25,777 nt of DNA, taken from the NCBI GenBank assembly GCA_003509545.1, contig DOLC01000123.1, positions 1 through 25,777 of the forward strand, given 5' to 3'. The first letter of the stretch is position 1. Each line of letters begins with the position of its first letter. This document shows positions 6,841-13,367 of the stretch, in pieces. The stretch is from Peptococcaceae bacterium (GTDB lineage Bacteria; Bacillota; DSM-521; Neomoorellales; Neomoorellaceae). Made by a program: the position numbers and the translations under genes. The notes under the pieces were generated by a model. The model had not been told where the DNA came from. It worked only from the letters and a program-made list of their open reading frames with translations, and ran no database searches.

Positions 6841-7491
6841 TCAGAACGGGCCGGCGGACAAGAGGGAAGCCAGGCGTTCTTTAGACGCCTGGAGTACCTC
6901 TATGATCTTAAACCGCAGCTCTACCCGGTGCTCTTGGGGATAGGATAGGCCGTCAAGGGGTGCTGTTGCCGTCCAGGTTTCTCCGCCGTCCGCCACGTCC
7001 ACCAGGCACAAGGGAGGGAACAAGACACACCACCAATTTTCCCCCTGTCCTTCGCCGATGATTAAGCGGACGGCCTCATAGCGGCCTTGGGGAAGGACGA
7101 GGGAGCCGTAGGTTCGGTCAGGAAAATCGAAGTCGCCCCATTGAGCTTTAACGGGATAAGGGCTTCCTTCGGCCGAAAGCCTTTCTTCGGCCGCCCGTGT
7201 CAAGGAGGACAGGTTTTGGGCCAGCCAGTGCCGAGCTTCTTCTACATCCCTTGCCCCCTTTAACTGTCTTGTGGCCTCCGCCAGGATGACATTCCGGACT
7301 TCCATCTTCAACTGCTGGTCACGGTCGGTATTACTGGAGGCGACTACGTGGAGCCGGATGAGATTGTGAGGGTTATAGGCAGGTACCGCCGGTGAAACCG
7401 GAAGACTTGCCCGGACGGTAGCCAGGCCGGTGATAACCATGAATAATGCAGCAATTCCGACGACAATGGTGTAACGCCGATTTGAGAACAT
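6841..7491 (-). CDS. spoIIR: Stage II sporulation protein R, secreted activator of SpoIIGA
   Basis: This 216-residue protein has an N-terminal signal segment (basic SNRR, then hydrophobic residues about 8-27). The SpoIIR domain includes NLIRLHVVASSNTDRDQQLKMEVRN, written here only to mark residues about 42-66, plus YGSLVLPQGRYEAVRLIIGEG and NWWCVLFPPLCLVD. In sporulating Firmicutes SpoIIR is made in the forespore under sigma F and crosses to the intermembrane space. There it triggers SpoIIGA to process pro-sigma E in the mother cell. The ATG follows GGAGGAGG, 11 bases after the sigG stop, so it is co-transcribed with sigG. Confidence 0.94.
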   Translation of the reverse strand: MFSNRRYTIVVGIAALFMVITGLATVRASLPVSPAVPAYNPHNLIRLHVVASSNTDRDQQLKMEVRNVILAEATRQLKGARDVEEARHWLAQNLSSLTRAAEERLSAEGSPYPVKAQWGDFDFPDRTYGSLVLPQGRYEAVRLIIGEGQGENWWCVLFPPLCLVDVADGGETWTATAPLDGLSYPQEHRVELRFKIIEVLQASKERLASLLSAGPF

Positions 7492-7502
7492 CTTGCCTCC
7501 TC

Positions 7503-8276
7503 CTACATGTACTTTCGCATGTGATTCAAAGCGGCTTTTTCCAGGCGGGAAACCTGGGCCTGGGAAATACCTATCTCCTCGGCCACCTCCATCTGGGTCT
7601 TGCCTTCAAAGAAGCGGAGGGACAGAATGAGCCTCTCCCTTTCATTAAGCTTAGCAAGGGCTTCCCGGACGGCGATACTCTCCAACCAGGCACCGTCATG
7701 GTTCTTTTCGTCCCCGATCTGGTCCATGACATAGATGGGGTCGCCGCCATCGTTGTAAATGGGTTCAAAGAGGGACACCGGATCCTGGATGGCATCCAAG
7801 GCAAAGATTACCTCTTCCTGGGGCATATCAAGCTCCCGGGCTATCTCCGCCACCGAGGGCTCCCGGCCGTATCGGCTCACCAGTGCATCCCTCACCTGCA
7901 GGGCCCGGTAAGCCACATCCCGCAAGGATCGGCTAACCCTTATGGCGTTGTTATCCCGCAGGTAGCGGCGGATTTCTCCGATGATCATGGGCACGGCGTA
8001 GGTGGAAAATTTAACATTTTGGGCCAGATCGAAATTGTCTATGGCCTTCATAAGGCCAATACATCCCACTTGAAAGAGGTCGTCCACGAACTCTCCCCGG
8101 TTGGTAAAACGCTGGATAACGCTCAAAACCAGCCTTAAGTTTCCGCGGATGAGCTTCTCTCGGGCGCTCTGGTCGCCGGCCTGCATGGCCCGAAACAACT
8201 CGCGCATCTCTTCGTTGCTCAGCAGGGGGAGCTTGGAGGTATTTACTCCGCAAATCTCCACTTTGTTGAGGGTCAC
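7503..8276 (-). CDS. sigG: Forespore RNA polymerase sigma factor G
   Basis: The product is 257 residues. The N-terminus TLNKVEICGVNTSKLPLL is almost identical to B. subtilis sigma G. Region 2 follows (NLRLVLSVIQRF, DDLFQVGCIGLMKAIDNFD, FSTYAVPMIIGEIRRYLRDNN), then IRVSRSLRDVAYRALQVRDAL, the sigma-F/G-specific DPVSLFEPIYNDGGDPIYV, and a region 4 helix-turn-helix (KTQMEVAEEIGISQAQVSRLEK). It directs late forespore transcription. The GTG at 8276 follows GGGAGGT by 9 bases and gives the family N-terminus; the ORF extends to 8300 without support. It has its own sigma-F/G-like promoter and is followed by spoIIR. Confidence 0.97.
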   Translation of the reverse strand: MTLNKVEICGVNTSKLPLLSNEEMRELFRAMQAGDQSAREKLIRGNLRLVLSVIQRFTNRGEFVDDLFQVGCIGLMKAIDNFDLAQNVKFSTYAVPMIIGEIRRYLRDNNAIRVSRSLRDVAYRALQVRDALVSRYGREPSVAEIARELDMPQEEVIFALDAIQDPVSLFEPIYNDGGDPIYVMDQIGDEKNHDGAWLESIAVREALAKLNERERLILSLRFFEGKTQMEVAEEIGISQAQVSRLEKAALNHMRKYM

Positions 8277-8309
8277 CGGCGCAAAACCTCCCATCCCCAC
8301 TATTTGCCC

Positions 8310-8327
8310 GGCAATTTAATTATTGCC
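8310..8327. repeat. Inverted repeat over the sigG promoter -10 region
   Basis: The sequence GGCAATTTAATTATTGCC has 6-bp perfect arms (GGCAAT/ATTGCC) around a six-base centre. It overlaps the proposed -10 element and transcription start of sigG. It could be an operator or the foot of a leader hairpin; no regulator is known to me for this site. Confidence 0.4.
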
Positions 8328-8347
8328 ACCCCGCCCTTCTTTTATAC
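8318..8347 (-). promoter_or_regulatory. Sigma-F/sigma-G-type promoter for sigG-spoIIR
   Basis: On the minus strand GTATA (8347-8343) fits the sigma-F/G -35 consensus (G-pyrimidine-ATA). After 15 bases comes GGCAATAATT (8327-8318), which fits the GGnnAnA-type -10 at all but the last position. Both elements and the spacing match forespore promoters. In B. subtilis sigG and spoIIR are both sigma-F-dependent, and here one promoter could serve both. It lies just after the sigE terminator. Confidence 0.6.
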
Positions 8348-8348
8348 G

Positions 8349-8381
8349 AAAATAAAAAGGCCCGCATTATTCCATGCGGGC
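8349..8381 (-). terminator. Intrinsic terminator overlapping the sigE stop codon
   Basis: On the minus strand GCCCGCAT (8381-8374) pairs perfectly with ATGCGGGC (8367-8360) around a six-base loop, followed by a T-rich tract with one interruption (8358-8349). The left arm encodes the last residues of sigma E (ARM), and the stop codon is within the loop and right arm. It should separate spoIIGA-sigE from sigG-spoIIR transcription. Confidence 0.75.
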
Positions 8382-9095
8382 GATTTCCTTGCGCAGCCTT
8401 TTTATAATCCTTTTCTCCAGCCGCGAAATATAGGATTGGGAGATGCCCAGAAGGTCCGCCACTTCCTTTTGGGTTTTTTCCACCCCGTCGATAAGGCCAA
8501 AACGAAACTCCATTATTTTCCTTTCTCGCGGCGTAAGTTTCCGCATGGCGGCGTGTAACAGTTTGCGATCTATTTCCTCCTCGATGGACTTGTATATGAT
8601 ATCGGTATCCGTACCGAGAACGTCGGACAAGAGCAGTTCGTTGCCGTCCCAATCGATGTTCAGGGGCTCGTCAAAAGATACTTCCACCCTCGTCTTGTTG
8701 TTGCGGCGCAGGTGCATCAAAATTTCGTTTTCAATACACCTCGAAGCATAGGTCGCCAGTTTTATGCGTTTCTTGGGATCGAAGGTGTTCACGGCCTTGA
8801 TAAGGCCGATGGTCCCGATGGAAACCAAGTCTTCAATACCTATCCCGGTGTTTTCGAACTTGCGGGCGATGTACACCACCAGCCGCAGATTGCGCTCAAT
8901 GAGGGTGGTTTTTACTCCTGCATCGCCGTCCTCCAGGCGGTTCAGTAAACGGCTTTCCTCATCGCTGGTAAGGGGCGGGGGCAAGGCCTCGCTGCTGCTT
9001 ACGTAAAAAAGCTCTCCCAGCCGGTGGACGGCTGCCAGCAGCCGCCCGGCGGCCAGTTTTAGCTTCAGTTTCCATAGCGTCCAACTTCCGACCAC
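8367..9095 (-). CDS. sigE: Mother-cell RNA polymerase sigma factor E (pro-sigma E)
   Basis: The product is about 242 residues. A basic, amphipathic pro-sequence of about 30 residues precedes LFYVSSSEALPPPL, the region cut by SpoIIGA in Bacillus. The mature part has region 2 (IERNLRLVVYIARKFENTG, IEDLVSIGTIGLIKAVNTFD, LATYASRCIENEILM), the conserved VSFDEPLNIDWDGNELLLSD segment, and a region 4 helix-turn-helix (KTQKEVADLLGISQSYISRLEK). It runs the early mother-cell programme. An in-frame ATG at 9104 sits directly against AAGGGGG, so the GTG at 9095, 9 bases away, is preferred. It lies 27 bases after spoIIGA in one operon and ends in a terminator. Confidence 0.97.
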   Translation of the reverse strand: MVGSWTLWKLKLKLAAGRLLAAVHRLGELFYVSSSEALPPPLTSDEESRLLNRLEDGDAGVKTTLIERNLRLVVYIARKFENTGIGIEDLVSIGTIGLIKAVNTFDPKKRIKLATYASRCIENEILMHLRRNNKTRVEVSFDEPLNIDWDGNELLLSDVLGTDTDIIYKSIEEEIDRKLLHAAMRKLTPRERKIMEFRFGLIDGVEKTQKEVADLLGISQSYISRLEKRIIKRLRKEIARME

Positions 9096-9122
9096 ATGTC
9101 CCATCCCCCTTCATCCCTGAAT

Positions 9123-10037
9123 TCACACCTGCAAAAGTTCCGGGTGCAGGAGGGCCTGGTAACCGCCTTCGGGGTTGAGGCGCTGCCAGCACAAGCCTAT
9201 TACCACGTCTTTCACCCTGACCAAGCGGTCTTCCCAAAGAACAATCACCTCATCGGGCTTAAAGCCCAGCAGCAAACCGTGCTCTCGGCCCAGGGAATGG
9301 AAGGGAATGATACGAAGGCGCGCCGCCCAGGTCGTGCCGTGGAGGGAGGACACCAGCTTTTCCAGTTCCGGTTCCCCGGCTGCGGGCGATTCTATCTGCA
9401 GTTCGGGAGGCAACAGGGGCCGCAAGGCGCCGTACTCTACCACGATGACCGGACGCCCGGTAAAGGGATCCCGCAAGTTGTTGCCGGTATCCACCAGGGC
9501 CTTAAGGGCCAGCCTCTTTCCGTTAAGGCCCACCACTATAGGCAGGCGCAACACGCTCTGCCAAGAATTTCGCTTAATAAAGAGGCTCCCCCAGTACACC
9601 AGGAACAGGGTAGCCCCCACGGCCATGGCCAGCCACCCAAAGGGTAAAGGGCCCACCACCGCTCCGCCGGCGGTAAAGGCCTGGGAGGTCAGGCTATCGG
9701 TTAAATAGAGGGCGCCCAGCACCGCCCCGCCCATGGCGAAGGAAACCAGGTAAAAGTACCCCACCCCTTGCAGAAACTTTCGCCAGCTAACAGGGAAAAA
9801 GGCCAGGAACAGCATGAAGAGGGACACCAGGACCTTAACGGCCGACCACATCCACGGCCCGCCGGCCGGGTAAAAAATAGTAAGGGAATAAAGGGAACCG
9901 ACGGCTGCGGCGCCCAACAACCGCCAGGGGCTGGTAGGAGCCTGGGACAGCCTGGCCGTAGCCCAGAGGATAATATAATCCATGAGTAAGTTAACGGCCA
10001 AAACTACGTCCAGATAGATAATATGAGTGCCCGCCAC
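9123..10037 (-). CDS. spoIIGA: SpoIIGA, membrane aspartic protease processing pro-sigma E
   Basis: This 304-residue protein has five likely transmembrane segments in its N-terminal half (about residues 5-150) and a cytoplasmic protease domain. The catalytic motif LVDTGNN has Asp at residue 183, the same number as the essential Asp in B. subtilis. PFTGRPVIVVEYG and RIIPFHSLG are further family segments. SpoIIGA acts in the mother-cell septal membrane, is activated by forespore SpoIIR, and removes the sigma E pro-sequence. The GTG at 10037 lies 7 bases after GGAGGGA. Substrate (sigE) and activator (spoIIR) are encoded within 3 kb downstream. Confidence 0.96.
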   Translation of the reverse strand: MAGTHIIYLDVVLAVNLLMDYIILWATARLSQAPTSPWRLLGAAAVGSLYSLTIFYPAGGPWMWSAVKVLVSLFMLFLAFFPVSWRKFLQGVGYFYLVSFAMGGAVLGALYLTDSLTSQAFTAGGAVVGPLPFGWLAMAVGATLFLVYWGSLFIKRNSWQSVLRLPIVVGLNGKRLALKALVDTGNNLRDPFTGRPVIVVEYGALRPLLPPELQIESPAAGEPELEKLVSSLHGTTWAARLRIIPFHSLGREHGLLLGFKPDEVIVLWEDRLVRVKDVVIGLCWQRLNPEGGYQALLHPELLQV

Positions 10038-10118
10038 CCGCCCGTCCCTCCGGTACCCGCCCTAATTATTACCATGATATGAGCTTACTGGTATTTTAAG
10101 ACCTCCTTGCCATTAAAC

Positions 10119-10163
10119 ATTATATAAAACGGGCTCCAAAAAATATGTCAGGCGGTGGCGACA
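10119..10163 (-). promoter_or_regulatory. spoIIG-type promoter with long spacer and 0A-like box
   Basis: On the minus strand CTGACA (10151-10146) is followed by a perfect TATAAT (10124-10119) after 21 bases, well beyond the usual 17. The B. subtilis spoIIG promoter is known for a comparably long (22-base) spacer that makes it depend on Spo0A. TGTCGCC (10163-10157), five bases upstream of the -35, matches the 0A box TGTCGAA at 5 of 7 positions. The predicted start is about 75 bases before the spoIIGA GTG. Confidence 0.55.
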
Positions 10164-10195
10164 AAAATAAAAGGCTGCTTTGATAAACAGCCTTT
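10163..10195 (-). terminator. Intrinsic terminator after ftsZ
   Basis: On the minus strand AAAGGCTG (10195-10188) pairs with CAGCCTTT (10177-10170), followed by a T-rich stretch (10169-10163). It begins 5 bases after the ftsZ stop codon and should end dcw-operon transcription, insulating the spoIIGA promoter just beyond it. Confidence 0.75.
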
Positions 10196-10200
10196 GCTCT

Positions 10201-11265
10201 TTACCTCCGGCGCAGAAAGGCCGGTATGTCCAGATCGTCGAGGTCGAAGTTCTTGATGTCCATCTCCCGGGCGGCCGCTGCCTGTTTGGCCGCGCTCTCT
10301 CTCCGCTGGCCTTCGAAACCGGTGGCGATTACCGTAACCCTGATCTCGTCCTTCAAGTTCTCATCGATAACGGCGCCAAAAATAATGTTGGCGTCCGGAT
10401 CGGCCGAGGCCGCGATAATTTCTGCCGCCTCGTTGACTTCGAATAGGCCCAGATTAGGTCCGCCGGTGATGTTCAACAGTATACCCCGGGCCCCTTCGAT
10501 AGAGGTTTCCAGTAAGGGGCTGGAAACGGCCATCTTGGCCGCCTCCACCGCTCGCTTTTCCCCGGTGGCACGGCCTATCCCCATCAAGGCCGATCCGGCG
10601 TCGGTCATAATGGTCTTGACGTCGGCAAAGTCCAGGTTGATCAGGCCGGGAACGGTGATCAGGTCGGAAATACCCTGGACTCCCTGGCGGAGTACGTCGT
10701 CGGCTATGCGAAAGGCCTCGGTAATGGTGGTCTGCTTATCGGCCACCTGCAGCAGCCGGTCATTCGGGATCACGATCAGAGTGTCCACCTTGGTGCGCAG
10801 CTCGGCAATACCGTTTTCGGCCTGGAGGGCCCGTTTGCGCCCTTCGAAGGTAAAGGGACGGGTAACCACCGCTACCGTAAGGGCGCCTACCTCTTTGGCT
10901 ATCTGGGCGACCACCGGTGCAGCACCGGTGCCGGTTCCGCCCCCCATGCCCGCCGTAATAAATACCATATCTGCCCCTTGCAGGCGTTGGGCCAGCTCTT
11001 CCCGGCTTTCCTCGGCGGCCTTCTTCCCGATTTCGGGATTGGCCCCTGCTCCCAGCCCTTTGGTCAGCTTGGCGCCTATCTGTATTTTCTGCTCCGCCTG
11101 GCACAGGCGCAGGGCCTGGGCATCGGTATTCACACTGATAAATTCGACGCCCTTCAGGCTGGCGGCTATCATGCGGTTAACGGCGTTATTGCCCCCGCCG
11201 CCTACGCCCACCACTTTAATAACCGCAAATTGGTGGTTGAGGTCCCCATCATCAAATTCCAGCAC
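10201..11265 (-). CDS. ftsZ: Cell division GTPase FtsZ
   Basis: The product is 354 residues, the bacterial tubulin that polymerises with GTP into the division ring at mid-cell and, in sporulation, near the pole. It has GVGGGGNNAV (20-29), the tubulin signature GGGTGTG (108-114), and the T7-loop segment INLDFADVKTIM with catalytic Asp residues. The C-terminal tail LDIPAFLRRR matches the peptide that binds FtsA and SepF, both encoded in this window. The GTG at 11265 follows GGGAGGAA by 6 bases. It lies 23 bases after ftsA and is followed by a terminator. Confidence 0.99.
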   Translation of the reverse strand: MLEFDDGDLNHQFAVIKVVGVGGGGNNAVNRMIAASLKGVEFISVNTDAQALRLCQAEQKIQIGAKLTKGLGAGANPEIGKKAAEESREELAQRLQGADMVFITAGMGGGTGTGAAPVVAQIAKEVGALTVAVVTRPFTFEGRKRALQAENGIAELRTKVDTLIVIPNDRLLQVADKQTTITEAFRIADDVLRQGVQGISDLITVPGLINLDFADVKTIMTDAGSALMGIGRATGEKRAVEAAKMAVSSPLLETSIEGARGILLNITGGPNLGLFEVNEAAEIIAASADPDANIIFGAVIDENLKDEIRVTVIATGFEGQRRESAAKQAAAAREMDIKNFDLDDLDIPAFLRRR

Positions 11266-11288
11266 CCGTTATTCCTCCCTTTGCTGAC

Positions 11289-12524
11289 TTACTGAAATAG
11301 TTCACGCAGCCACCCTTTAAGATAATGCCACAGGTTCCCCCACAGGGGTCCGCGGCCGGCACCCGCCTGGGCCCGTCCCAGGTTGCGGGCGCCGTAGATC
11401 AACAGGCCCACACTGGTGGCGTAAGCCGGCGTGGAAACCATGTCGGCCAGTCCCCCCAACCGGCACGGCGCCCCTACCCTCACCGGCAGTTCGAGTATAT
11501 CCCCCGCCAGCTCGGCCATCCCCGGCAGGAGGGAACCCCCACCGGTCAATACCGCTCCCCCGGGAAGGAGGCCCTTAAAGTCGGCCCGCTCCATTTCTCG
11601 CCGCACAAGGGTTAAAATCTCCTCCACCCGGGGCTGGATGATGGAAGCCAGCATCCTCCTGGACACCGTATGCTCCCCGTGGCCTCCCACGTTAGGTACG
11701 GGCAAAAGCTCGTTGTCCGGTACCGCTCCCACCGGAATAGCCGCCCATTCCTTCTTGATTTTTTCCGCCTGGTTAAGGGGGGTTCGCAGTCCCACGGCTA
11801 TATCGCTGGTAATATGATCTCCGCCGACGGGGAGCACGGAGGCGAACCATAACCCCCCCTGGGCCACCACCGCTATCTCGGTCGTCCCTCCACCCACGTC
11901 CACCACTACGGCACCCAGTTCCTTTTCCGCCGGCTGGAGGACGGCCTCCGCCGAAGCCAGGGGGTTCAGAACCAGCTCTTCGACTTCCAGACCGGCCCGT
12001 TGTACACTTTTGAGTAAATTCTGCACTGCCGCACCGGCCGCGGTGACAATATGGGTTTCCACCTCCAAACGCGAGCCGGTCATACCTACGGGATCGATTA
12101 TCCCGTCGTAGCCGTCCACTATGTACTGGCGGGGCAACACATGGATAATCTGGCGTTCCGCCGGCAAGGGTATCACCCTCGCCGCCTGGAGGACGCGCTT
12201 GACGTCCTCGGGTTCGATCTCCCTGTGCTCCCCTGCTACGGCCACTACACCCCGATTGTTGAGGGACTGAACGTGAGAACCCGTAAGGCCCACATAAACC
12301 GAACGTATCCGGTATCCGCTCATCCTTTCCGCTATGGCCGCCGCCCGGGCCACGGCCTGGGCCGTATGCTCCAGGTCCACAATGATACCCTTCCGGAGGC
12401 CGGCCGAAGGAACCTCGCCCAGGCCGATAATGTTAAGGCGACCCTCCTCTTCCACCTCGGCTACGGCCATGACAACTTTGGTCGTCCCTATGTCCAATCC
12501 GGCTACCATTTCATCCTTCGGCAA
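11289..12524 (-). CDS. ftsA: Cell division protein FtsA, actin-like
   Basis: The product is about 411 residues of the actin/Hsp70 ATPase fold and tethers FtsZ to the membrane. It has the phosphate 1 motif AGLDIGTTKV near the start, VYVGLTGSHVQS in the FtsA-specific 1C region, VVDVGGGTTEIAVV (phosphate 2) and LTGGGSLLPGM (adenosine site). The C-terminus LWHYLKGWLRELFQ is the amphipathic membrane helix. The start is uncertain: TTG at 12524 gives MPKDEMVAGLDIG; an ATG at 12509 with AAGGA just upstream is also reasonable; the ORF opens at 12542. A sigma-H-type promoter lies just upstream. Confidence 0.97.
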   Translation of the reverse strand: MPKDEMVAGLDIGTTKVVMAVAEVEEEGRLNIIGLGEVPSAGLRKGIIVDLEHTAQAVARAAAIAERMSGYRIRSVYVGLTGSHVQSLNNRGVVAVAGEHREIEPEDVKRVLQAARVIPLPAERQIIHVLPRQYIVDGYDGIIDPVGMTGSRLEVETHIVTAAGAAVQNLLKSVQRAGLEVEELVLNPLASAEAVLQPAEKELGAVVVDVGGGTTEIAVVAQGGLWFASVLPVGGDHITSDIAVGLRTPLNQAEKIKKEWAAIPVGAVPDNELLPVPNVGGHGEHTVSRRMLASIIQPRVEEILTLVRREMERADFKGLLPGGAVLTGGGSLLPGMAELAGDILELPVRVGAPCRLGGLADMVSTPAYATSVGLLIYGARNLGRAQAGAGRGPLWGNLWHYLKGWLRELFQ

Positions 12525-12577
12525 ACCCGGCACCCCCGGCAACCACGGCCTTGTTAGGGCTTCATACCTATCAAGAG

Positions 12578-12606
12578 AAATTCAACACAACTGCAGCCTT
12601 TCCTTT
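12578..12606 (-). promoter_or_regulatory. Sigma-H-type promoter upstream of ftsA
   Basis: On the minus strand AAAGGAAAG (12606-12598) fits the sigma-H -35 RnAGGAwww at 8 of 9 positions. After 11 bases, GTTGAATTT (12586-12578) fits the -10 RnnGAATww completely. In B. subtilis the ftsAZ operon has a sigma-H-dependent promoter that raises FtsZ at the onset of sporulation. The position, about 55 bases before the start codon, is consistent with the same role. Confidence 0.55.
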
Positions 12607-12634
12607 TTTTCTCCCCGAGAAATTGGGTTCCCCT

Positions 12635-12679
12635 ACCCCGAAAATAGCTTCTATCCGGGTCGGCATTGTTTTTGTTTGC
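12635..12679. repeat. Short intergenic repeat, copy upstream of ftsA
   Basis: Positions 12641-12679 align without gaps to 25661-25699 upstream of murE, with 31 of 39 bases identical, including a block reading CGGCATTGTTTT. Both copies lie upstream of a minus-strand operon segment start. GGTCGGCAT (12659-12667) can pair with ATGCCGGCC, which begins at 12680. Confidence 0.5.
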
Positions 12680-12682
12680 ATG

Positions 12683-12738
12683 CCGGCCTGTTGTTTTCTT
12701 CCTTCTGCTGGTGCCGTACCAGCGGCATGGGTGTCTTA
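12683..12738 (-). repeat. Stop-codon-linked intergenic repeat, copy after sbp
   Basis: Reading the minus strand from the sbp stop, AGACACCCA is followed by a GC-rich stretch, GGCACC, AGAAGGAAGAAAACAA and AGGCCGG. The same succession follows the mraY stop at 21741-21689 with a few substitutions and small gaps. Both copies begin at the stop codon itself. Confidence 0.55.
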
Positions 12739-13074
12739 GGTTTTCTTGCGCTTTAGAAGATGGCGACGGATAATACCTAAATTCTGGAATATCCGAGCCC
12801 CGAAGACTACCACGGCGGCCAAATACAACTCCACCCCCAGCTGGTCCCCTATATAAGCCAGAAACCCGGCCAGCAAGGTGTTGGCAAAAAATCCGGTAAG
12901 GAAGATAACGTGGTCGAAGTTGTCCTCCAGAGTGGCCCGCAAGCCTCCGAAAACCGAATCCAGGGCGGCGAGTACCGCCACCGACATATACTTGGCATAG
13001 GCTACCGGGATTTTCACCGGCAGAAGCAATCCCAAGACTATACCGAAGAGCAAACCCAAAAGGGGAAGCCACAT
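12736..13074 (-). CDS. sbp: Small basic protein Sbp (DUF1290)
   Basis: The product is 112 residues, with an N-terminal hydrophobic segment (LPLLGLLFGIVLGLLLP), further hydrophobic stretches and a basic tail (RRHLLKRKKT). AYAKYMSVAVLAALDSVFGGLRA and FDHVIFLTGFFANTLLA are typical of the DUF1290 small basic protein found next to ftsA in many Gram-positives. Its function is unknown. The ATG at 13074 lies 7-9 bases after AAAGGTGA; the frame opens at 13146 but that part is repeat sequence. In related clusters DUF881 genes usually sit between divIB and sbp, and none is present here. Confidence 0.9.
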   Translation of the reverse strand: MWLPLLGLLFGIVLGLLLPVKIPVAYAKYMSVAVLAALDSVFGGLRATLEDNFDHVIFLTGFFANTLLAGFLAYIGDQLGVELYLAAVVVFGARIFQNLGIIRRHLLKRKKT

Positions 13075-13097
13075 GAGGCCATCACCTTTCCTGCCGC

Positions 13098-13367
13098 CTG
13101 ACGTATCCCCAGTCTTGATTCCGGCCTGCTTGGCTTTCGCTCGCAAAGGCCTCCCTCGCGGGCAGGACTTTTGCTTGGCTCAAGGCTCCGGCGGGCTTCC
13201 CGGCAGGATTTAAGCTTCCTGCCTCAGTTGCCGGCCTCTGGCCTCTCAAAAGCCTCGGGCCTTTCTGAAGCCCTTCGCCAAGCTTAAAGCCTGGGCTGGC
13301 CGCGAAGGCTTGCTCGCTCTATCTCAAGCCCAAGCAGGCCTGCCCTACAAAAACTGGGGATAACTCA
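13098..13367 (-). repeat. Interrupted intergenic repeat between divIB and sbp
   Basis: Two half-repeats flank the 13123-13340 element. The half at 13367-13337 begins with the divIB stop (TGAGTTATCCCCA) and matches 17915-17885 at 27 of 31 bases. The half from 13128 down to 13098 matches the neighbouring 17891-17861 block at 27 of 31. At murG the two halves join directly through GCAGGCC. The divIB copy therefore looks like the same unit opened by an insertion. Confidence 0.65.
13123..13340. mobile_element. 218-bp MITE-like element with terminal inverted repeats
   Basis: The left end GGCCTGCTTGGCTTT (13123-13137) and the reverse complement of the right end (13326-13340, GGCCTGCTTGGGCTT) share 11 perfect terminal bases. 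GGCCTGC also recurs directly at 13123-13129 and 13337-13343, compatible with a 7-bp target duplication. Inside are an internal hairpin (GGCAGGA 13202-13208 with TCCTGCC 13217-13223) and the family core at 13190-13205. There is no ORF for a transposase. I read it as a non-autonomous, structured repeat; a transposition mechanism is not shown. Confidence 0.55.

Noticed and set aside
10226..11287. A 353-codon plus-strand frame antisense to ftsZ
   Set aside because: It lies almost wholly over ftsZ, is rich in serine, alanine, proline and arginine as expected for a shadow of a GC-rich gene, and resembles no family I know.
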